Numbered from the stretch's first letter, positions 26,786-36,549 are shown. The stretch is DNA of 37,326 nucleotides from Planctomycetota bacterium (GCA_027020785.1 JALUVI010000155.1:1-37326); one strand, 5' to 3'. Made by a program: numbers and translations. Notes: generated by a model not told the origin, from the letters alone.

Positions 26786-28435
26786 GTGCCCCGCGTCCCG
26801 TCCCCACGCATCCCGGCGCCGCGTCGCGCCCGCCTCGTCCCGCAGGTCGTCGCCCTGGCCCTCGCGGCGGCGGTCGCGTTCCCCGTCCCGGGGCAGGAGC
26901 CCGCGTCGGGGGGCACGACGGCGAGTGCGGCGGCGCCGGCCGACGTGCGCGAGCTCGCGGCGCGCATCACCGAGGACGGCGTCGGCGAGGACGTCCGCGC
27001 CCTGGCCGACCGCTCCATGCGCGGGCGCGGCACCCTCACGCCCGACTTCGAGCGCGCCGCAGCCTACGTCGAGGCGGAACTGGCCGCGCTCGGCCTGCAG
27101 CCCGCCGGCGACGACGGCTACCGCCTCCACTACCCGTTGCCCTGCGTCGTCCCCGGCGACGACGCCGCCTGCGTCTGGTTCCCGCCCGGCGCCGCCCCCG
27201 TGGCCCTGACCCCCGAGCGCGAGTTCGTCCCGGTGCCCGGCTCCACCGCGGCCTCCGTCGAGGGCGAGCCGGTCCTGGTCGGCTGGGCCATCGAGGCCAA
27301 GGACGAGCGTTGGGACGACGTGGACCGCCGCGACGTCCGCGACCGCATCGTCTTCGCCTTCACCCGCGAGCCCTGGGCCGACACGAAGAAGGGCAAGCGT
27401 TTCGACGGTCCGGACTCGACCCGCCACTCCGAACTCGTGCGCAAGGCCCGCGCCGTCGCCGACGCCGGCGGGTTGGCCCTGGTCCTGGTCCCCGACCCCG
27501 ACCTGTTCCCCGACGAGGACGAACTCGTCCCCGGCCTGTGCCCCTTCGTCGCCCTCGGCCGCATCGACGCCCGCGCCCTCGAGCAACGCATGGGCTTCCC
27601 CGACCTCCCCGTGCTCTGCGTGTCGCGGGCGGTCGTCTCACGCGTCTTCGACACCGACGTCACGGCCTGGATGCGCACGCGCGAGAAGCGCAAGCGCCCC
27701 GACGCCCTGTTCGCACCGAAGGGGACGCGCATCGGCGTCGCCGTGGACTGGAAGAAGGAGGACCGCGAGACCTACGACCTGGTGGCCCGCATCCCCGGCA
27801 CCGACGAATCCGGCGAGGCGGTGGTCGTCGGCGCCCACCTCGACCACGTCGGACTCGGCCTGGTCCAGGACTTCGGCCGCGCGCGACTGGACGTCTACCC
27901 CGGCGCGGACGACAACGCCAGCGGCGCGGCGGCGCTCTTGAACGTCGCCGCCGCCTTCGCCGGCGTCCGCCCCCGACGCGACCTCCTGTTCGTGTGGTTC
28001 AGCGGCGAGGAACTCGGCCTGCTCGGGTCGCGCGCCTACTGCGACGACCCGGCGCACCCGCTCGAGCGCACCGTCGCCATGCTCAACATGGACCAGATCG
28101 GGCGCACCCGCGACGAGGAGGCCAACGTCGGCGGCACCTGGGACCACCCCGAGTGGGAGCGGTTCGTGTCCGCCCAGGCCAAGCGCATCCGCTCGCGCCT
28201 GAAGCTCGACTTCGACGGCGGGCGCGACGTGTTCGCCCGCAGCGACCACTACTCGTTCCACCGCCGCGGCGTCCCGGCGCTGTTCTTCTTCGAGGGACGC
28301 ATCCAGGAGAACCCGGTCTACCACCGCCCCGGCGACGTGCCGGACACCCTCGACCCCGAGAAGACGACCCGTGTGGCGCGCATCGTCGCCGCCTGCGCCT
28401 GGGCGCTCGCCGTGGAGGGCGAGGATCTGCGATGA
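26786..28435 (+). CDS. Secreted M28-family zinc peptidase
   Basis: A 549-residue exported metallopeptidase. The N-terminus from GTG 26786 is a signal peptide (basic RRARLVPQVV, hydrophobic LALAAAVAF, cleavage near PVPGQ). A PA-like insert covers about residues 140-300. The M28 ligands are all visible: H351 and D353 in GAHLDHVG, D375 in GADDNASGA, the catalytic pair E408-E409 in FSGEELGLLG, D436 in LNMDQIGR, and H488 in RSDHYSFHRRG. So this is a two-zinc aminopeptidase or carboxypeptidase, likely extracytoplasmic. The stop overlaps the next ATG (ATGA). It heads a chain of overlapping genes that runs to the end of the window. Confidence 0.9.
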   Translation: MPRVPSPRIPAPRRARLVPQVVALALAAAVAFPVPGQEPASGGTTASAAAPADVRELAARITEDGVGEDVRALADRSMRGRGTLTPDFERAAAYVEAELAALGLQPAGDDGYRLHYPLPCVVPGDDAACVWFPPGAAPVALTPEREFVPVPGSTAASVEGEPVLVGWAIEAKDERWDDVDRRDVRDRIVFAFTREPWADTKKGKRFDGPDSTRHSELVRKARAVADAGGLALVLVPDPDLFPDEDELVPGLCPFVALGRIDARALEQRMGFPDLPVLCVSRAVVSRVFDTDVTAWMRTREKRKRPDALFAPKGTRIGVAVDWKKEDRETYDLVARIPGTDESGEAVVVGAHLDHVGLGLVQDFGRARLDVYPGADDNASGAAALLNVAAAFAGVRPRRDLLFVWFSGEELGLLGSRAYCDDPAHPLERTVAMLNMDQIGRTRDEEANVGGTWDHPEWERFVSAQAKRIRSRLKLDFDGGRDVFARSDHYSFHRRGVPALFFFEGRIQENPVYHRPGDVPDTLDPEKTTRVARIVAACAWALAVEGEDLR

Positions 28436-29946
28436 CGGCGACGGCGGTGCTCGCCGCCGCCCTGCTGGCCCAGGCGGCCCCCGCCGCGGTCCGCCCGGCA
28501 GCGTCAACGGACTGGCGGGACGAGGTCTTCGCCCGCGTCGCCGAACTCGAGGCCGAAGGCGACATCCGCGTCGGGCTCCGCGTGGAGCTGCTGGACGGAA
28601 CGGTCCTGGTCGAGCACCGCGCCGCCAGCCCCTTCGTCCTCGCCTCCAACGTCAAGCTGTTCACCACCGCGGCGGCGCTCCTCGACCCCGGCCCCGACCA
28701 CCGCTGGTCCACCCGCGTGCACCGCGACGCCGCGGACGGAACCGTGTGGGTGGTCGGAGGCGGCGACCCCTCGCTGCGCCGCCTGCCCGACGGCGACGCC
28801 GGCGCCGCCTTCCTCGACGCCGCGGCCGCCTCCCTGCGCGCCGCCGGCGCCGCCGCGGCGCCACGCCTGGTGGTGGACGCCCGCGCCTTCCCGCCCCCGT
28901 ACCGCCCGCCGCTGTGGCCGGAGGACCAGTGGCAGGCCGAGTACGCCGCGCCGACCGCCGCCCTGGTGGTCGAGGGCGGCTGCCTGGAGCTCGCCGCCGA
29001 CGGCCGCGGCGGGGTGGTCGTCCGGCCCGAACTCGGCGACTCGGCCCCGGAGCTCCGCCGCACCGACCCCGACGCCGCCACCTTCGCCGCCTGGTGGACG
29101 CGCCCCGACCGCGTGCTGCGCCTGCGTGGCCGACCCCGGGGCGTCCTCCGACTCGCGGTCCACGACCCGGTGGACGTCGCCGCGCGCTGGCTCGCCCACG
29201 GCCTGCGCTCACGGGGGATCGAGGTCGGCGAGGTCGTCGTCGCCGCCGACGACGATCCACTCCCGCCGCCCGATTCCCTCCTCCTGGACCATCCCTCGGC
29301 CTGGACCCTCGCCGACGCCGTCCACGTCTGCGACAAGGACAGCGACAACTTCGTCGCCGAGACCCTGTTCCGCACCCTCGGTCTCCTCGACGCCGGAGTC
29401 GGCTCGCTCGAGGCGGGACGGGCCGCGGTCCGCGCCCGTCTGGAACGTCTCGGACTCGACCTCGCGACCTGGAACCAGGTGGACGGAAGCGGCCTCTCGC
29501 GACGCGCCGACCAGCCGGTGGACACCGGGTCCCCGGCGCTGCTCTGCGCCCTGCTCCGCGCGGTCTCCGATCCGAAACGCTTCCCGCCCGAGGCCGGCCG
29601 CGTCCTGTTCCGCGCCCTGCCCATCGGTGGGGTGGACGGCCGGCTCGCGACCCGCATGCGCGGCCCTCCCTTCCAACCCAACCGGGTCCACGCCAAGACC
29701 GGGTTCATCCACGGCGCCAGCTCCCTGTCGGGCTGGCTGCTCCTGCCCGACGGCCGTCCCGCGGTGTTCTCGATCGTCGTCAACTACCGCCGCGACGGAA
29801 CCCCGCGCACCAACAACGCCCGCTTCAAGGACTTCCGCGATGCGGTGCTGGCCGCCGTGCTCCGTGCCCACCCCGCCCCGGCGCCGACCGCCACGCCCAC
29901 GCCGGACGCGTCCGCACGGGACGCCGAGGAACCGTCGTCGCGATGA
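28432..29946 (+). CDS. dacB: D-alanyl-D-alanine carboxypeptidase/endopeptidase (PBP4, family S13)
   Basis: Periplasmic penicillin-binding protein of 504 residues that trims or opens peptidoglycan cross-links. A signal-like start (MTATAVLAAALLAQAAPAAV) is followed by the active-site motifs in order: S72-N-V-K75 (SXXK) in LASNVKLFTTAAAL, S304-D-N306 (SXN) in DKDSDNFVAETLF, and K422-T-G (KTG) in VHAKTGFIHGASSLSG. The large insert between SXXK and SXN is the S13 hallmark. ATG overlaps the M28 stop. The end overlaps the next ATG. A Pro/Thr-rich C-terminal tail follows the domain. Activity as carboxy- or endopeptidase cannot be separated from sequence. Confidence 0.92.
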   Translation: MTATAVLAAALLAQAAPAAVRPAASTDWRDEVFARVAELEAEGDIRVGLRVELLDGTVLVEHRAASPFVLASNVKLFTTAAALLDPGPDHRWSTRVHRDAADGTVWVVGGGDPSLRRLPDGDAGAAFLDAAAASLRAAGAAAAPRLVVDARAFPPPYRPPLWPEDQWQAEYAAPTAALVVEGGCLELAADGRGGVVVRPELGDSAPELRRTDPDAATFAAWWTRPDRVLRLRGRPRGVLRLAVHDPVDVAARWLAHGLRSRGIEVGEVVVAADDDPLPPPDSLLLDHPSAWTLADAVHVCDKDSDNFVAETLFRTLGLLDAGVGSLEAGRAAVRARLERLGLDLATWNQVDGSGLSRRADQPVDTGSPALLCALLRAVSDPKRFPPEAGRVLFRALPIGGVDGRLATRMRGPPFQPNRVHAKTGFIHGASSLSGWLLLPDGRPAVFSIVVNYRRDGTPRTNNARFKDFRDAVLAAVLRAHPAPAPTATPTPDASARDAEEPSSR

Positions 29947-30779
29947 CCTCCGACACCGCCGCCGAACGCGACCTGGAGACCGCCCGCGCCCTGGCCGAGG
30001 AGGCGGGGCGGCTCCTCCTCGCGTGGCGGGAGCGGCTCGACGAGATGGAGGTGGGCAGCAAGTCGGCGGCGCGCGACCTCGTGACCGAGGCCGACCTCGC
30101 CAGCGAGCGCCTGCTGCTCCAGGGGCTGGAGCGCGCCTTCCCGCACGACGGCGTCCTCGCCGAGGAGAGCGGACGCCACGGCGGCGACGGGCCGGCGTGG
30201 TACGTGGACCCGCTCGACGGCACGGTCAACTTCGTCCACCGCCTGCCGATGTTCGCGGTCAGCCTGGCCCGGGTGGTGGACGGCGAACCCGAGCTCGCCG
30301 TGGTCCACCTGCCGCTCCTCGGCGAGACCTTCACCGCACGGCGCGGTGGCGGGGCTCGTCTCGGCCGCCGCCAGTTGCGGGTCAGCGCAGCCGACCGCCT
30401 CGCCGACGCCCTGCTCGCCACCGGCTTCCCGTACCGCCGCCACGTCCTCGTCCGCAACAACCTCGAGGAGTTCGTGCGCCTGTTCCTGCACCAGCGCGGC
30501 ATCCGCCGCATGGGCTCGGCGGCGTGCGACCTCGCCTACGTCGCCGCCGCCCGCCTGGACGCCTTCTGGGAGCTCCACCTCGCGCCCTGGGACGTCGCCG
30601 CCGGCGGGCTGCTCGTGCGCGAGGCCGGCGGCGTGGCGGACACCTTCCGACCGGGCGGCGACTGGCTCCACGGCCGCAACCTCCTCGCCGGCCCCGCGCC
30701 CCTGGTCGCCGAACTCCGCCGGCTCCTGCTGGCCGACCGGGGCCCCGACTACCCCGAACTCGGGGAACGCGAGGCGTGA
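29943..30779 (+). CDS. Inositol-monophosphatase-family phosphatase
   Basis: A 278-residue Mg-dependent phosphatase of the IMPase/SuhB/CysQ superfamily. The metal-binding motifs are E74 (LAEESG), D89-P-L-D92-G-T (WYVDPLDGTVNF) and D217 (PWDVAAGGLLVREAGG). The wording WYVDPLDGTVNFVHRLP is closest to inositol-1-monophosphatase/SuhB. Substrate could be inositol phosphate, histidinol phosphate or a sugar phosphate. Both ends overlap neighbours (ATGA before, GTGA after), so it is translationally coupled to dacB and to the UvrA-like gene. A suhB label is plausible but not proved. Confidence 0.9.
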   Translation: MTSDTAAERDLETARALAEEAGRLLLAWRERLDEMEVGSKSAARDLVTEADLASERLLLQGLERAFPHDGVLAEESGRHGGDGPAWYVDPLDGTVNFVHRLPMFAVSLARVVDGEPELAVVHLPLLGETFTARRGGGARLGRRQLRVSAADRLADALLATGFPYRRHVLVRNNLEEFVRLFLHQRGIRRMGSAACDLAYVAAARLDAFWELHLAPWDVAAGGLLVREAGGVADTFRPGGDWLHGRNLLAGPAPLVAELRRLLLADRGPDYPELGEREA

Positions 30780-33700
30780 GCGCCGACCGCGCCGACCACC
30801 TGCGGATCCGCGGGGCGCGCGCCGGCAACCTCCGCGAGCTCGACCTGGAGTTGCCGCTCGGCGCCTGGACCGCGGTCCACGGACCGAGCGGCGCCGGCAA
30901 GAGCGCGCTCCTCTTCGGCGTGCTCGCCCCGGTGGCGCGGCGCCGCTTCCGCGTCCTGGCCGACCCCGCCGCGCTGCCGGAGAGCGAGCTCGGCTGGCTC
31001 GAGCGGGTGGCCGACGAGGTCGCCCACCTGCCGCCGGTGGTCGCCAGCGCCGGCGAAGTGCCCCGCGGCCGCCGCGGCGTCCGGCTCGGCGACGCCTGGC
31101 GCGCCTGGGAACTCCTCGACCGCACCTGGCGCGCCCACGGCGAGTGCCGCTGCCCCGCCTGCGGGCACGCGTGGCGGCCCTGGACGCCGCAGACCGTCGC
31201 CGCCGAACCGTGGTCGGAGGGCGCGGTCCTCCACGTCTTCCGTGTCGGCGGGGGCGAGGAGCGCGACGCGCTGCTCGCCGCCGGCTGGACCCGCTGGCGG
31301 CGGGCCGAAGCGTCGGCGCTGGAGCGCCTGGAGGAGGCGCCCGACGTCCTGCCGGACGACGCCCTCCTCCTGCTCGACCGGATGCGCTTCCGCGACGAGC
31401 GCCGCGAGCGCCTCGCCGAGGCGCTGGCCGAGGGACAGCGCTCGGGCCGCGCCCTGCGCCTCGAGTGCGACGGCGCGCCGCGCGTCCTCCCCGGCACGAC
31501 GCGTTGCCCCGCCTGCGCCGCGGCGCTGCCGCCGCCGCCCGCCCAACCCGGGCCCGAGGCCCCCGGGCGCGTCCTGGCGGGCCGCCCCTGGAACGCCTGG
31601 GCGGCGGCCCCGCTCCGCGACTGGCTCGACCTGCCGCTCGAGCGAGCCGACCCTGCGGCGCGGCGGCTCGACCTGCTCGAGCGCTGCGGCCTCGGCCACC
31701 TCGCGCCGAACCGCACCCTCGGCTCGCTGTCCCTCGGTGAAGCGCGCCGCGTCGAGCTGGTGTCGTGGTTGGCCGTGGTCCGCCGCGGACAGCTCCTGCT
31801 CCTGGACGAGCCCGGTATGGGCCTCCACGGCCACGAGCGTCTGCTCCTGGCCGAGCTGCTCCACGAGCTCGTCGCCCGCGGCAACACCGTGCTCACGGCC
31901 GACCCGGCGCGCGAGTTCCTGGAAGCCGCCCACGGCTGGCTCGCCCTCGGCCCCGGCGGCGGCGAGGCCGGCGGCCGCATCGTCGCCCACGGCGGCCCCG
32001 ACGAGCTGCCGCCCGAGCCGCTGCCGCCGGCGCGCGACGCGCCGGTCGTCGACCGGCCGACGCTGGTCTTCCGCGACCTCCGCGCGCGCCACCTCGCCAT
32101 CCCCGAACTCGCCCTGCCGCTCCGCTCGGTCGTCGCCGTCTGCGGCGTCTCGGGAAGCGGCAAGTCCACCCTGCTGGAGGACGAACTCGTGCCCCGCCTG
32201 CGCGACGGTCGGCCCGGCCGCGACTTCGTCGGCGCCCTCCCCGAGGGCGGCGTCGGCGTCCTGCTGGAGCGCAAGCTCGGACACGCCGCGGTGAGCACCG
32301 TGGCCACCCTGTCCGGGGCCTGGAGCGAGCTCCGCGCCCTCTTCGCCGAAGGCGAGGAGGCGCGGATGCGCGGCCTCGCCGCCGCCGACCTCGGCCTGCG
32401 GCCCGGCGCCGGGGCCTGCGAGGCCTGCCGCGGCCGCGGCGCGACCCCCGAGGACCTGCCGTGCCCGACCTGCGACGGGCTGGGGCTGCGCCCCGACCTC
32501 CTCGAGCTGCGCCGCCGCGGACGTAGCCTGCGCTGGTGGCTGACCCGGCCGCTGGAGGACCTCCGCGTCCACCTGCCGCCGCGCAGCCGCCTGGCCCGCA
32601 TCCTCGAGCGCCTGGTCGCGCTCGGCCTCGGCCCGCGCCGCCTCGGCGAGCGCGGCCGCCACCTCTCGCTCGGCGAGCGCGGCCGCATCGCCCTGGCGCG
32701 GGCGCTCGCCACCGCCCGCGCCGACCGCCCGCGGCTGTTCCTGCTCGACGAGCCCTGTCTCGGTCTGCCGCACTCCGAAGCGCGTCGGGTGGTGGACCTG
32801 CTCCACCGACTCGTCGCCGAGGAGGGGCACTCCTTCTGGGTGGTGGAGCACCACGAACTGTTCCTGCGCGAGGCCGATCACCTGATCGAGCTCGGCCCGG
32901 GCGCAGGCGAGGCGGGCGGTCGCCTGCTCCATGCCGGGCCCCCGGCCGCACTGGACGGGGCCGACACCCCGACCGCGCGCTGGTGGCGGGCGCGCTCGGC
33001 CCCGCCGCCGGCGCCGCCGCCGCGCTCGGCGCCGGAACCGCCGCGCAGCGCGGTGCTGACCGGCGGTCTGGACGCCTCCGACCGCCGCGCGCTGGAAGCC
33101 CTCCTGCGCCGCGAGCTGGTGTCCCGCTCGCCGCTCGAGGCCGACCTCGCCGACGTCGGCGCCCCGGCCGGGGGGCCGAACGAGACCGACGCTGCGCCCG
33201 CCCGAGCGCTCGAAGGTGGGGGGGCGGCCCCTGCCGCCGTGCCCTGCGCCTGGCCGGTGACGCCCGGCCCGCGCCGCAGCCTGGGGGCGGTTCTGGGACT
33301 GGACTCGCTCCGCGAGCCCCTGCGCCGCCGGGCGGCGCCGCGCTGCCCGCGCTGCGGCGGCGCCGGGCCGTGGCCCGGACTCGAGGAGGCCGCCGCGGCC
33401 CACCCTCCGGGGCCGCACCTGTTCGTGCTGGAGCCGCCCGCGGCCTTCGTCGCCCGCGAGGAGCACGGCCGCCTGCTCCTCGCCGCCGGGCTGCGGCGCA
33501 CCCTGCGCCCGAACGGCGACGGTTTCGTCGAGCGTCGCGCCGGGCGAGGCGAGACGCCGCAGCTGGTCGCCGGAGAGCGCATCGTCCTCGACCGCTTCGC
33601 CGCCGACGAGCCGGACGCGCCGGGGCGGCTGCGCGACCTGCTCCACGCCCTCGAGTCCTTCGGTGCGGCGGCGCTCGAGGCGCGGGCCCCCGAGCCGCCG

Positions 33701-34840
33701 TTCGCCCCGCGCTGGACCTTCCACCCGGGACGCTGCCGCGACTGCGGCGCCGAGGTGGCGGCGCGACCGCACCTCGGCCCGCTCGACCTCGAGCGGCTCG
33801 GAGACGCCCGCCTCGGCGCCGTGCTCACGACCGTGGCCCGCGAGGCGCCGGAGCTGGAGGGCCCGCGGAGGCTCGCCGCTCTGCTCGCCGACACCGCCCT
33901 GCTGGAGCGGCGGCTCGGCACGCCCCTGGGCCGGCTGACCGCGCCCGAGGCCCGTCTGGCGCGGCTGGCGGGACTGCTGGCCTTCCCCGTTCCCGGCGTC
34001 CTGCTCCTCGCCGACGCTCCGCTCGCCGGCCTGCCCGCCGGGGTCGCGCGGCGCCTCGGGACCGCCATGCTCGACGACGACGCCGGCGGCGCCTTCCTCT
34101 TCACCGATCCGGAGGGCTTCGTGCGCCCGCCGGACGCTGGAGCGACGCCCGAGGTGGAGGCCGAGCCGCGGCCGCGCCCGATGGCGCTCGGCTTCGACCC
34201 CGACGCCTTCGCCGAGCCGCCGCGCGCCGCGGAGGCGATGCGACTGCGTGAAGCGCTCGGGCTGGAAGAGGCGCTGCGCCGCCACTTCCTGCGCACCGAC
34301 GAGGCCCGCGTGCTGGGGCTCGGCCCCGACGACCTCGACCGGCGGCGCTCGCCGCTGCGCTGCGCGCGCTGCGGCGGCGCGGGCGAGGAGCCGCTGCACC
34401 CCGCGACCGGGATCGCCTGTCCGGCCTGCGGCGGGAGCGGCTTCGGGCCACGCACCGCCCGGCTCGAGGACCGCGGCCTGTCCTGGAACGCCCTGGGACG
34501 GCGCACCGTGGCCGAGCTCGCGGTCCACTTCCGCGACACCCCGCGGCTCCACGCCGTGCTCGCCGAGGCCGCAGCGCTGGGGCTCGGCCCGCTGGCGTTG
34601 GACGCGCCGCTCGGGCGCCTGCCGCTCGGGGTGCGCTCCCTGGCTCCGCTCGCGGCCCGCGCCGCGGCGCTCGGCGAGGGCGGGGCGCGGGCCGACGACG
34701 TCCTCCGGGTGGCGCTGGCCGCGGCCGGGCTGACGCCCTTCCAGGCGGCGGCGCTGGTCCCTAGAATGGCGGGTTTCCGCGGCCTCGTCGCGGACCTCGA
34801 GTGGTCCGAGACCCATCCGGCCCTGCTTCCGTCCCCTTGA
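30776..34840 (+). CDS. Double UvrA-like ABC ATPase with degenerate second half
   Basis: A 1354-residue protein made of four ABC halves. Half 1: HLRIRGARAGNLRELDLELP, Walker A GPSGAGKS (36-43), two CPAC zinc pairs, altered signature LSLGEARRVEL and Walker B D344-E-P. Half 2: Walker A GVSGSGKST (457-465), zinc pairs CEAC and CPTC, signature LSLGERGRIAL, Walker B D658-E-P and H-loop VVEHHE (H692). These two resemble one UvrA. Halves 3 and 4 repeat the layout with zinc pairs at C857/C860, C987/C990, C1196/C1199 and C1215/C1218. They have no Walker A, and the Walker B of half 3 has become LLLADAPLAGLP. UvrA binds damaged DNA for excision repair; tandem UvrAs are known in planctomycetes. GTG overlaps the upstream stop. 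It is probably a paralogue, not the main UvrA. Confidence 0.88.
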   Translation: MSADRADHLRIRGARAGNLRELDLELPLGAWTAVHGPSGAGKSALLFGVLAPVARRRFRVLADPAALPESELGWLERVADEVAHLPPVVASAGEVPRGRRGVRLGDAWRAWELLDRTWRAHGECRCPACGHAWRPWTPQTVAAEPWSEGAVLHVFRVGGGEERDALLAAGWTRWRRAEASALERLEEAPDVLPDDALLLLDRMRFRDERRERLAEALAEGQRSGRALRLECDGAPRVLPGTTRCPACAAALPPPPAQPGPEAPGRVLAGRPWNAWAAAPLRDWLDLPLERADPAARRLDLLERCGLGHLAPNRTLGSLSLGEARRVELVSWLAVVRRGQLLLLDEPGMGLHGHERLLLAELLHELVARGNTVLTADPAREFLEAAHGWLALGPGGGEAGGRIVAHGGPDELPPEPLPPARDAPVVDRPTLVFRDLRARHLAIPELALPLRSVVAVCGVSGSGKSTLLEDELVPRLRDGRPGRDFVGALPEGGVGVLLERKLGHAAVSTVATLSGAWSELRALFAEGEEARMRGLAAADLGLRPGAGACEACRGRGATPEDLPCPTCDGLGLRPDLLELRRRGRSLRWWLTRPLEDLRVHLPPRSRLARILERLVALGLGPRRLGERGRHLSLGERGRIALARALATARADRPRLFLLDEPCLGLPHSEARRVVDLLHRLVAEEGHSFWVVEHHELFLREADHLIELGPGAGEAGGRLLHAGPPAALDGADTPTARWWRARSAPPPAPPPRSAPEPPRSAVLTGGLDASDRRALEALLRRELVSRSPLEADLADVGAPAGGPNETDAAPARALEGGGAAPAAVPCAWPVTPGPRRSLGAVLGLDSLREPLRRRAAPRCPRCGGAGPWPGLEEAAAAHPPGPHLFVLEPPAAFVAREEHGRLLLAAGLRRTLRPNGDGFVERRAGRGETPQLVAGERIVLDRFAADEPDAPGRLRDLLHALESFGAAALEARAPEPPFAPRWTFHPGRCRDCGAEVAARPHLGPLDLERLGDARLGAVLTTVAREAPELEGPRRLAALLADTALLERRLGTPLGRLTAPEARLARLAGLLAFPVPGVLLLADAPLAGLPAGVARRLGTAMLDDDAGGAFLFTDPEGFVRPPDAGATPEVEAEPRPRPMALGFDPDAFAEPPRAAEAMRLREALGLEEALRRHFLRTDEARVLGLGPDDLDRRRSPLRCARCGGAGEEPLHPATGIACPACGGSGFGPRTARLEDRGLSWNALGRRTVAELAVHFRDTPRLHAVLAEAAALGLGPLALDAPLGRLPLGVRSLAPLAARAAALGEGGARADDVLRVALAAAGLTPFQAAALVPRMAGFRGLVADLEWSETHPALLPSP
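34762..34767 (+). promoter_or_regulatory. Possible internal -10 box before the XPB gene
   Basis: TAGAAT within CTAGAATGGCG near the 3' end of the UvrA-like gene, the same core as upstream of mnmG. It could give the helicase gene its own transcript. A -35 is not evident. Confidence 0.3.
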
Positions 34841-36549
34841 GCTCCGACGACCGCCCGCTGATCCTCCAGTCCGATCTCTCGATCGTCCTGGAGACCGCGC
34901 ATCCCGACTTCGAGGCGATGCGCGACGGGCTCCTGCCGTTCGCCGAGCTGGTCAAGTCGCCGGAGTACCTCCACACCTACCGCGTGACGCCGGTCTCGGT
35001 GTGGAACGCGGCCGCCACCGGGATGGACGCCGACGCGGTGCTCGGCTTCCTCGAGGCCCACGCCCGCTACGGCGTGCCCGAGGTCTTCGCGCGCGAGGTC
35101 CGCTCCTGGTTCCACCGCGCCGACCTGTTCACCCTCCGCGCCGGTGACGACGGCGATTTGGTGCTGGAGTGCGCCGAGCCCGAGGTGCTGCGCGAGCTCC
35201 TCCACGACGTCGGCCTCGCCGAGCTCCTCGGCGTGGATCCCGCCGGGCTGGAGGGCGACCGGGTGCGCGTCGCGGCCGGCCTGCGGGGGCGGCTCAAGCA
35301 CGCGCTGGTCGGGCTCGGCTACCCGGTGCGCGACGTCGCCGGCTACGTCGAGGGCGCGCCGCTCGAGATCCGGCTGCGCCGGACCTCGCAGCGCGACGGC
35401 GCGCCCTTCGAGCTGCGGCCGTACCAGCGCGAGGCGGTCGAGGCCTTCCACCGCGGCGGCTCGGCGCTCGGCGGCTCCGGCGTGGTGGTCCTGCCCTGCG
35501 GCGCCGGCAAGACCGTGGTCGCGCTGGCGGCGATGGCCGCGGTGGGGGCGCACACCCTGGTGCTGACGCCGAACACGGTGGCGTTGCGGCAGTGGCGCGA
35601 GGAACTGCTCGACAAGACCGAACTGTCGCCGGAGGACGTCGGCGAGTACTCCGGCGAGTCCAAGGAGATCCGGCCCGTCACCCTGACCACCTACCAGATC
35701 CTGACCTACCGCCGCAGCAAGGAGGAGGACTTCCTGCACTTCGAGCTGTTCACGCGGCAGGACTGGGGACTGGTGGTCTACGACGAGGTCCACCTGTTGC
35801 CGGCGCCGGTGTTCCGCGCCACCGCCGAGATCCAGGCGCGGCGGCGGCTCGGGCTGACCGCGACCCTGGTCCGCGAGGACGGCAAGGAGGACGAGGTCTT
35901 CTGCCTGGTCGGGCCGAAGCGCTACGACGCGCCGTGGAAGGACCTGGAGCGGCGCGGCTACATCGCGGCGGTGCGCTGCGTCGAGGTCCGGGTGCCGATG
36001 GACCCCGACCTGCGGGTGCGCTACCTGGCGGCGACCAAACGCGCGCGGCTGCGGCTGGCGGCCGAGAACCCGGCCAAGGAGGACGTCGCCGCGGCGCTGG
36101 TCGAGCGCCACGCCGGCGAGCGCATCCTGCTCATCGGGCAGTACCTGGACCAGCTCCGCGCGCTCGCCCACCGGCTCGGGGTGCCGATGGTCCACGGCAG
36201 GATGCCGAACGAGGAGCGCGAGGAACTGTACGCCGCGTTCCGCGAAGGCCAGGTGCCGACCCTGGTCGTCAGCAAGGTCGGCAACTTCGCCATCGACCTG
36301 CCCGACGCCAACGTCGCCATCCAGGTCAGCGGCACCTTCGGCTCGCGGCAGGAGGAGGCGCAGCGGCTCGGACGCATCCTGCGACCGAAGCGTGACGGCG
36401 GTGGCGCCACGTTCTACAGTCTGGTCACCGAAGGCACCGTGGACCAGGACCACGCCGACAACCGACAGCGCTTCCTGGCCGAACAAGGCTACCGCTACGA
36501 GATCGTCCCCGCTGCGGCCGTGCTCTCGGAATCCCCCTCTCCCCGCTGA
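34837..36549 (+). CDS. XPB/Rad25-type DNA repair helicase
   Basis: SF2 helicase of 570 residues related to eukaryotic/archaeal XPB and found in some bacteria. The N-terminal damage-recognition-like part begins RPLILQSDLSIVLET and includes YLHTYRVTPVSVWNAAATG. Motif I is PCGAGKTVVAL (K225), motif II DEVHLLP (D316-E317), motif III LTATL, then the RED motif (VREDGKEDE), and motif VI EEAQRLGRILRPK. TTG at 34837 overlaps the upstream stop (TTGA); GTG at 34801 is an alternative that adds 12 residues. No Shine-Dalgarno was found for either. It unwinds DNA, 3'-5' by family. The next gene starts at its stop (TGATG). Confidence 0.94.
   Translation: MSSDDRPLILQSDLSIVLETAHPDFEAMRDGLLPFAELVKSPEYLHTYRVTPVSVWNAAATGMDADAVLGFLEAHARYGVPEVFAREVRSWFHRADLFTLRAGDDGDLVLECAEPEVLRELLHDVGLAELLGVDPAGLEGDRVRVAAGLRGRLKHALVGLGYPVRDVAGYVEGAPLEIRLRRTSQRDGAPFELRPYQREAVEAFHRGGSALGGSGVVVLPCGAGKTVVALAAMAAVGAHTLVLTPNTVALRQWREELLDKTELSPEDVGEYSGESKEIRPVTLTTYQILTYRRSKEEDFLHFELFTRQDWGLVVYDEVHLLPAPVFRATAEIQARRRLGLTATLVREDGKEDEVFCLVGPKRYDAPWKDLERRGYIAAVRCVEVRVPMDPDLRVRYLAATKRARLRLAAENPAKEDVAAALVERHAGERILLIGQYLDQLRALAHRLGVPMVHGRMPNEEREELYAAFREGQVPTLVVSKVGNFAIDLPDANVAIQVSGTFGSRQEEAQRLGRILRPKRDGGGATFYSLVTEGTVDQDHADNRQRFLAEQGYRYEIVPAAAVLSESPSPR

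Noticed and set aside
29126-30775. Upstream extension of the UvrA-like frame into dacB and the IMPase gene
   Set aside because: Those bases encode other well-supported proteins in other frames; the GTG at 30776 gives a UvrA-type N-terminus.
32878-36486. Long minus-strand frame opposite the UvrA-like and XPB genes
   Set aside because: Antisense shadow of two genes with intact motifs; composition is Ser/Arg/Ala-rich without domain features.
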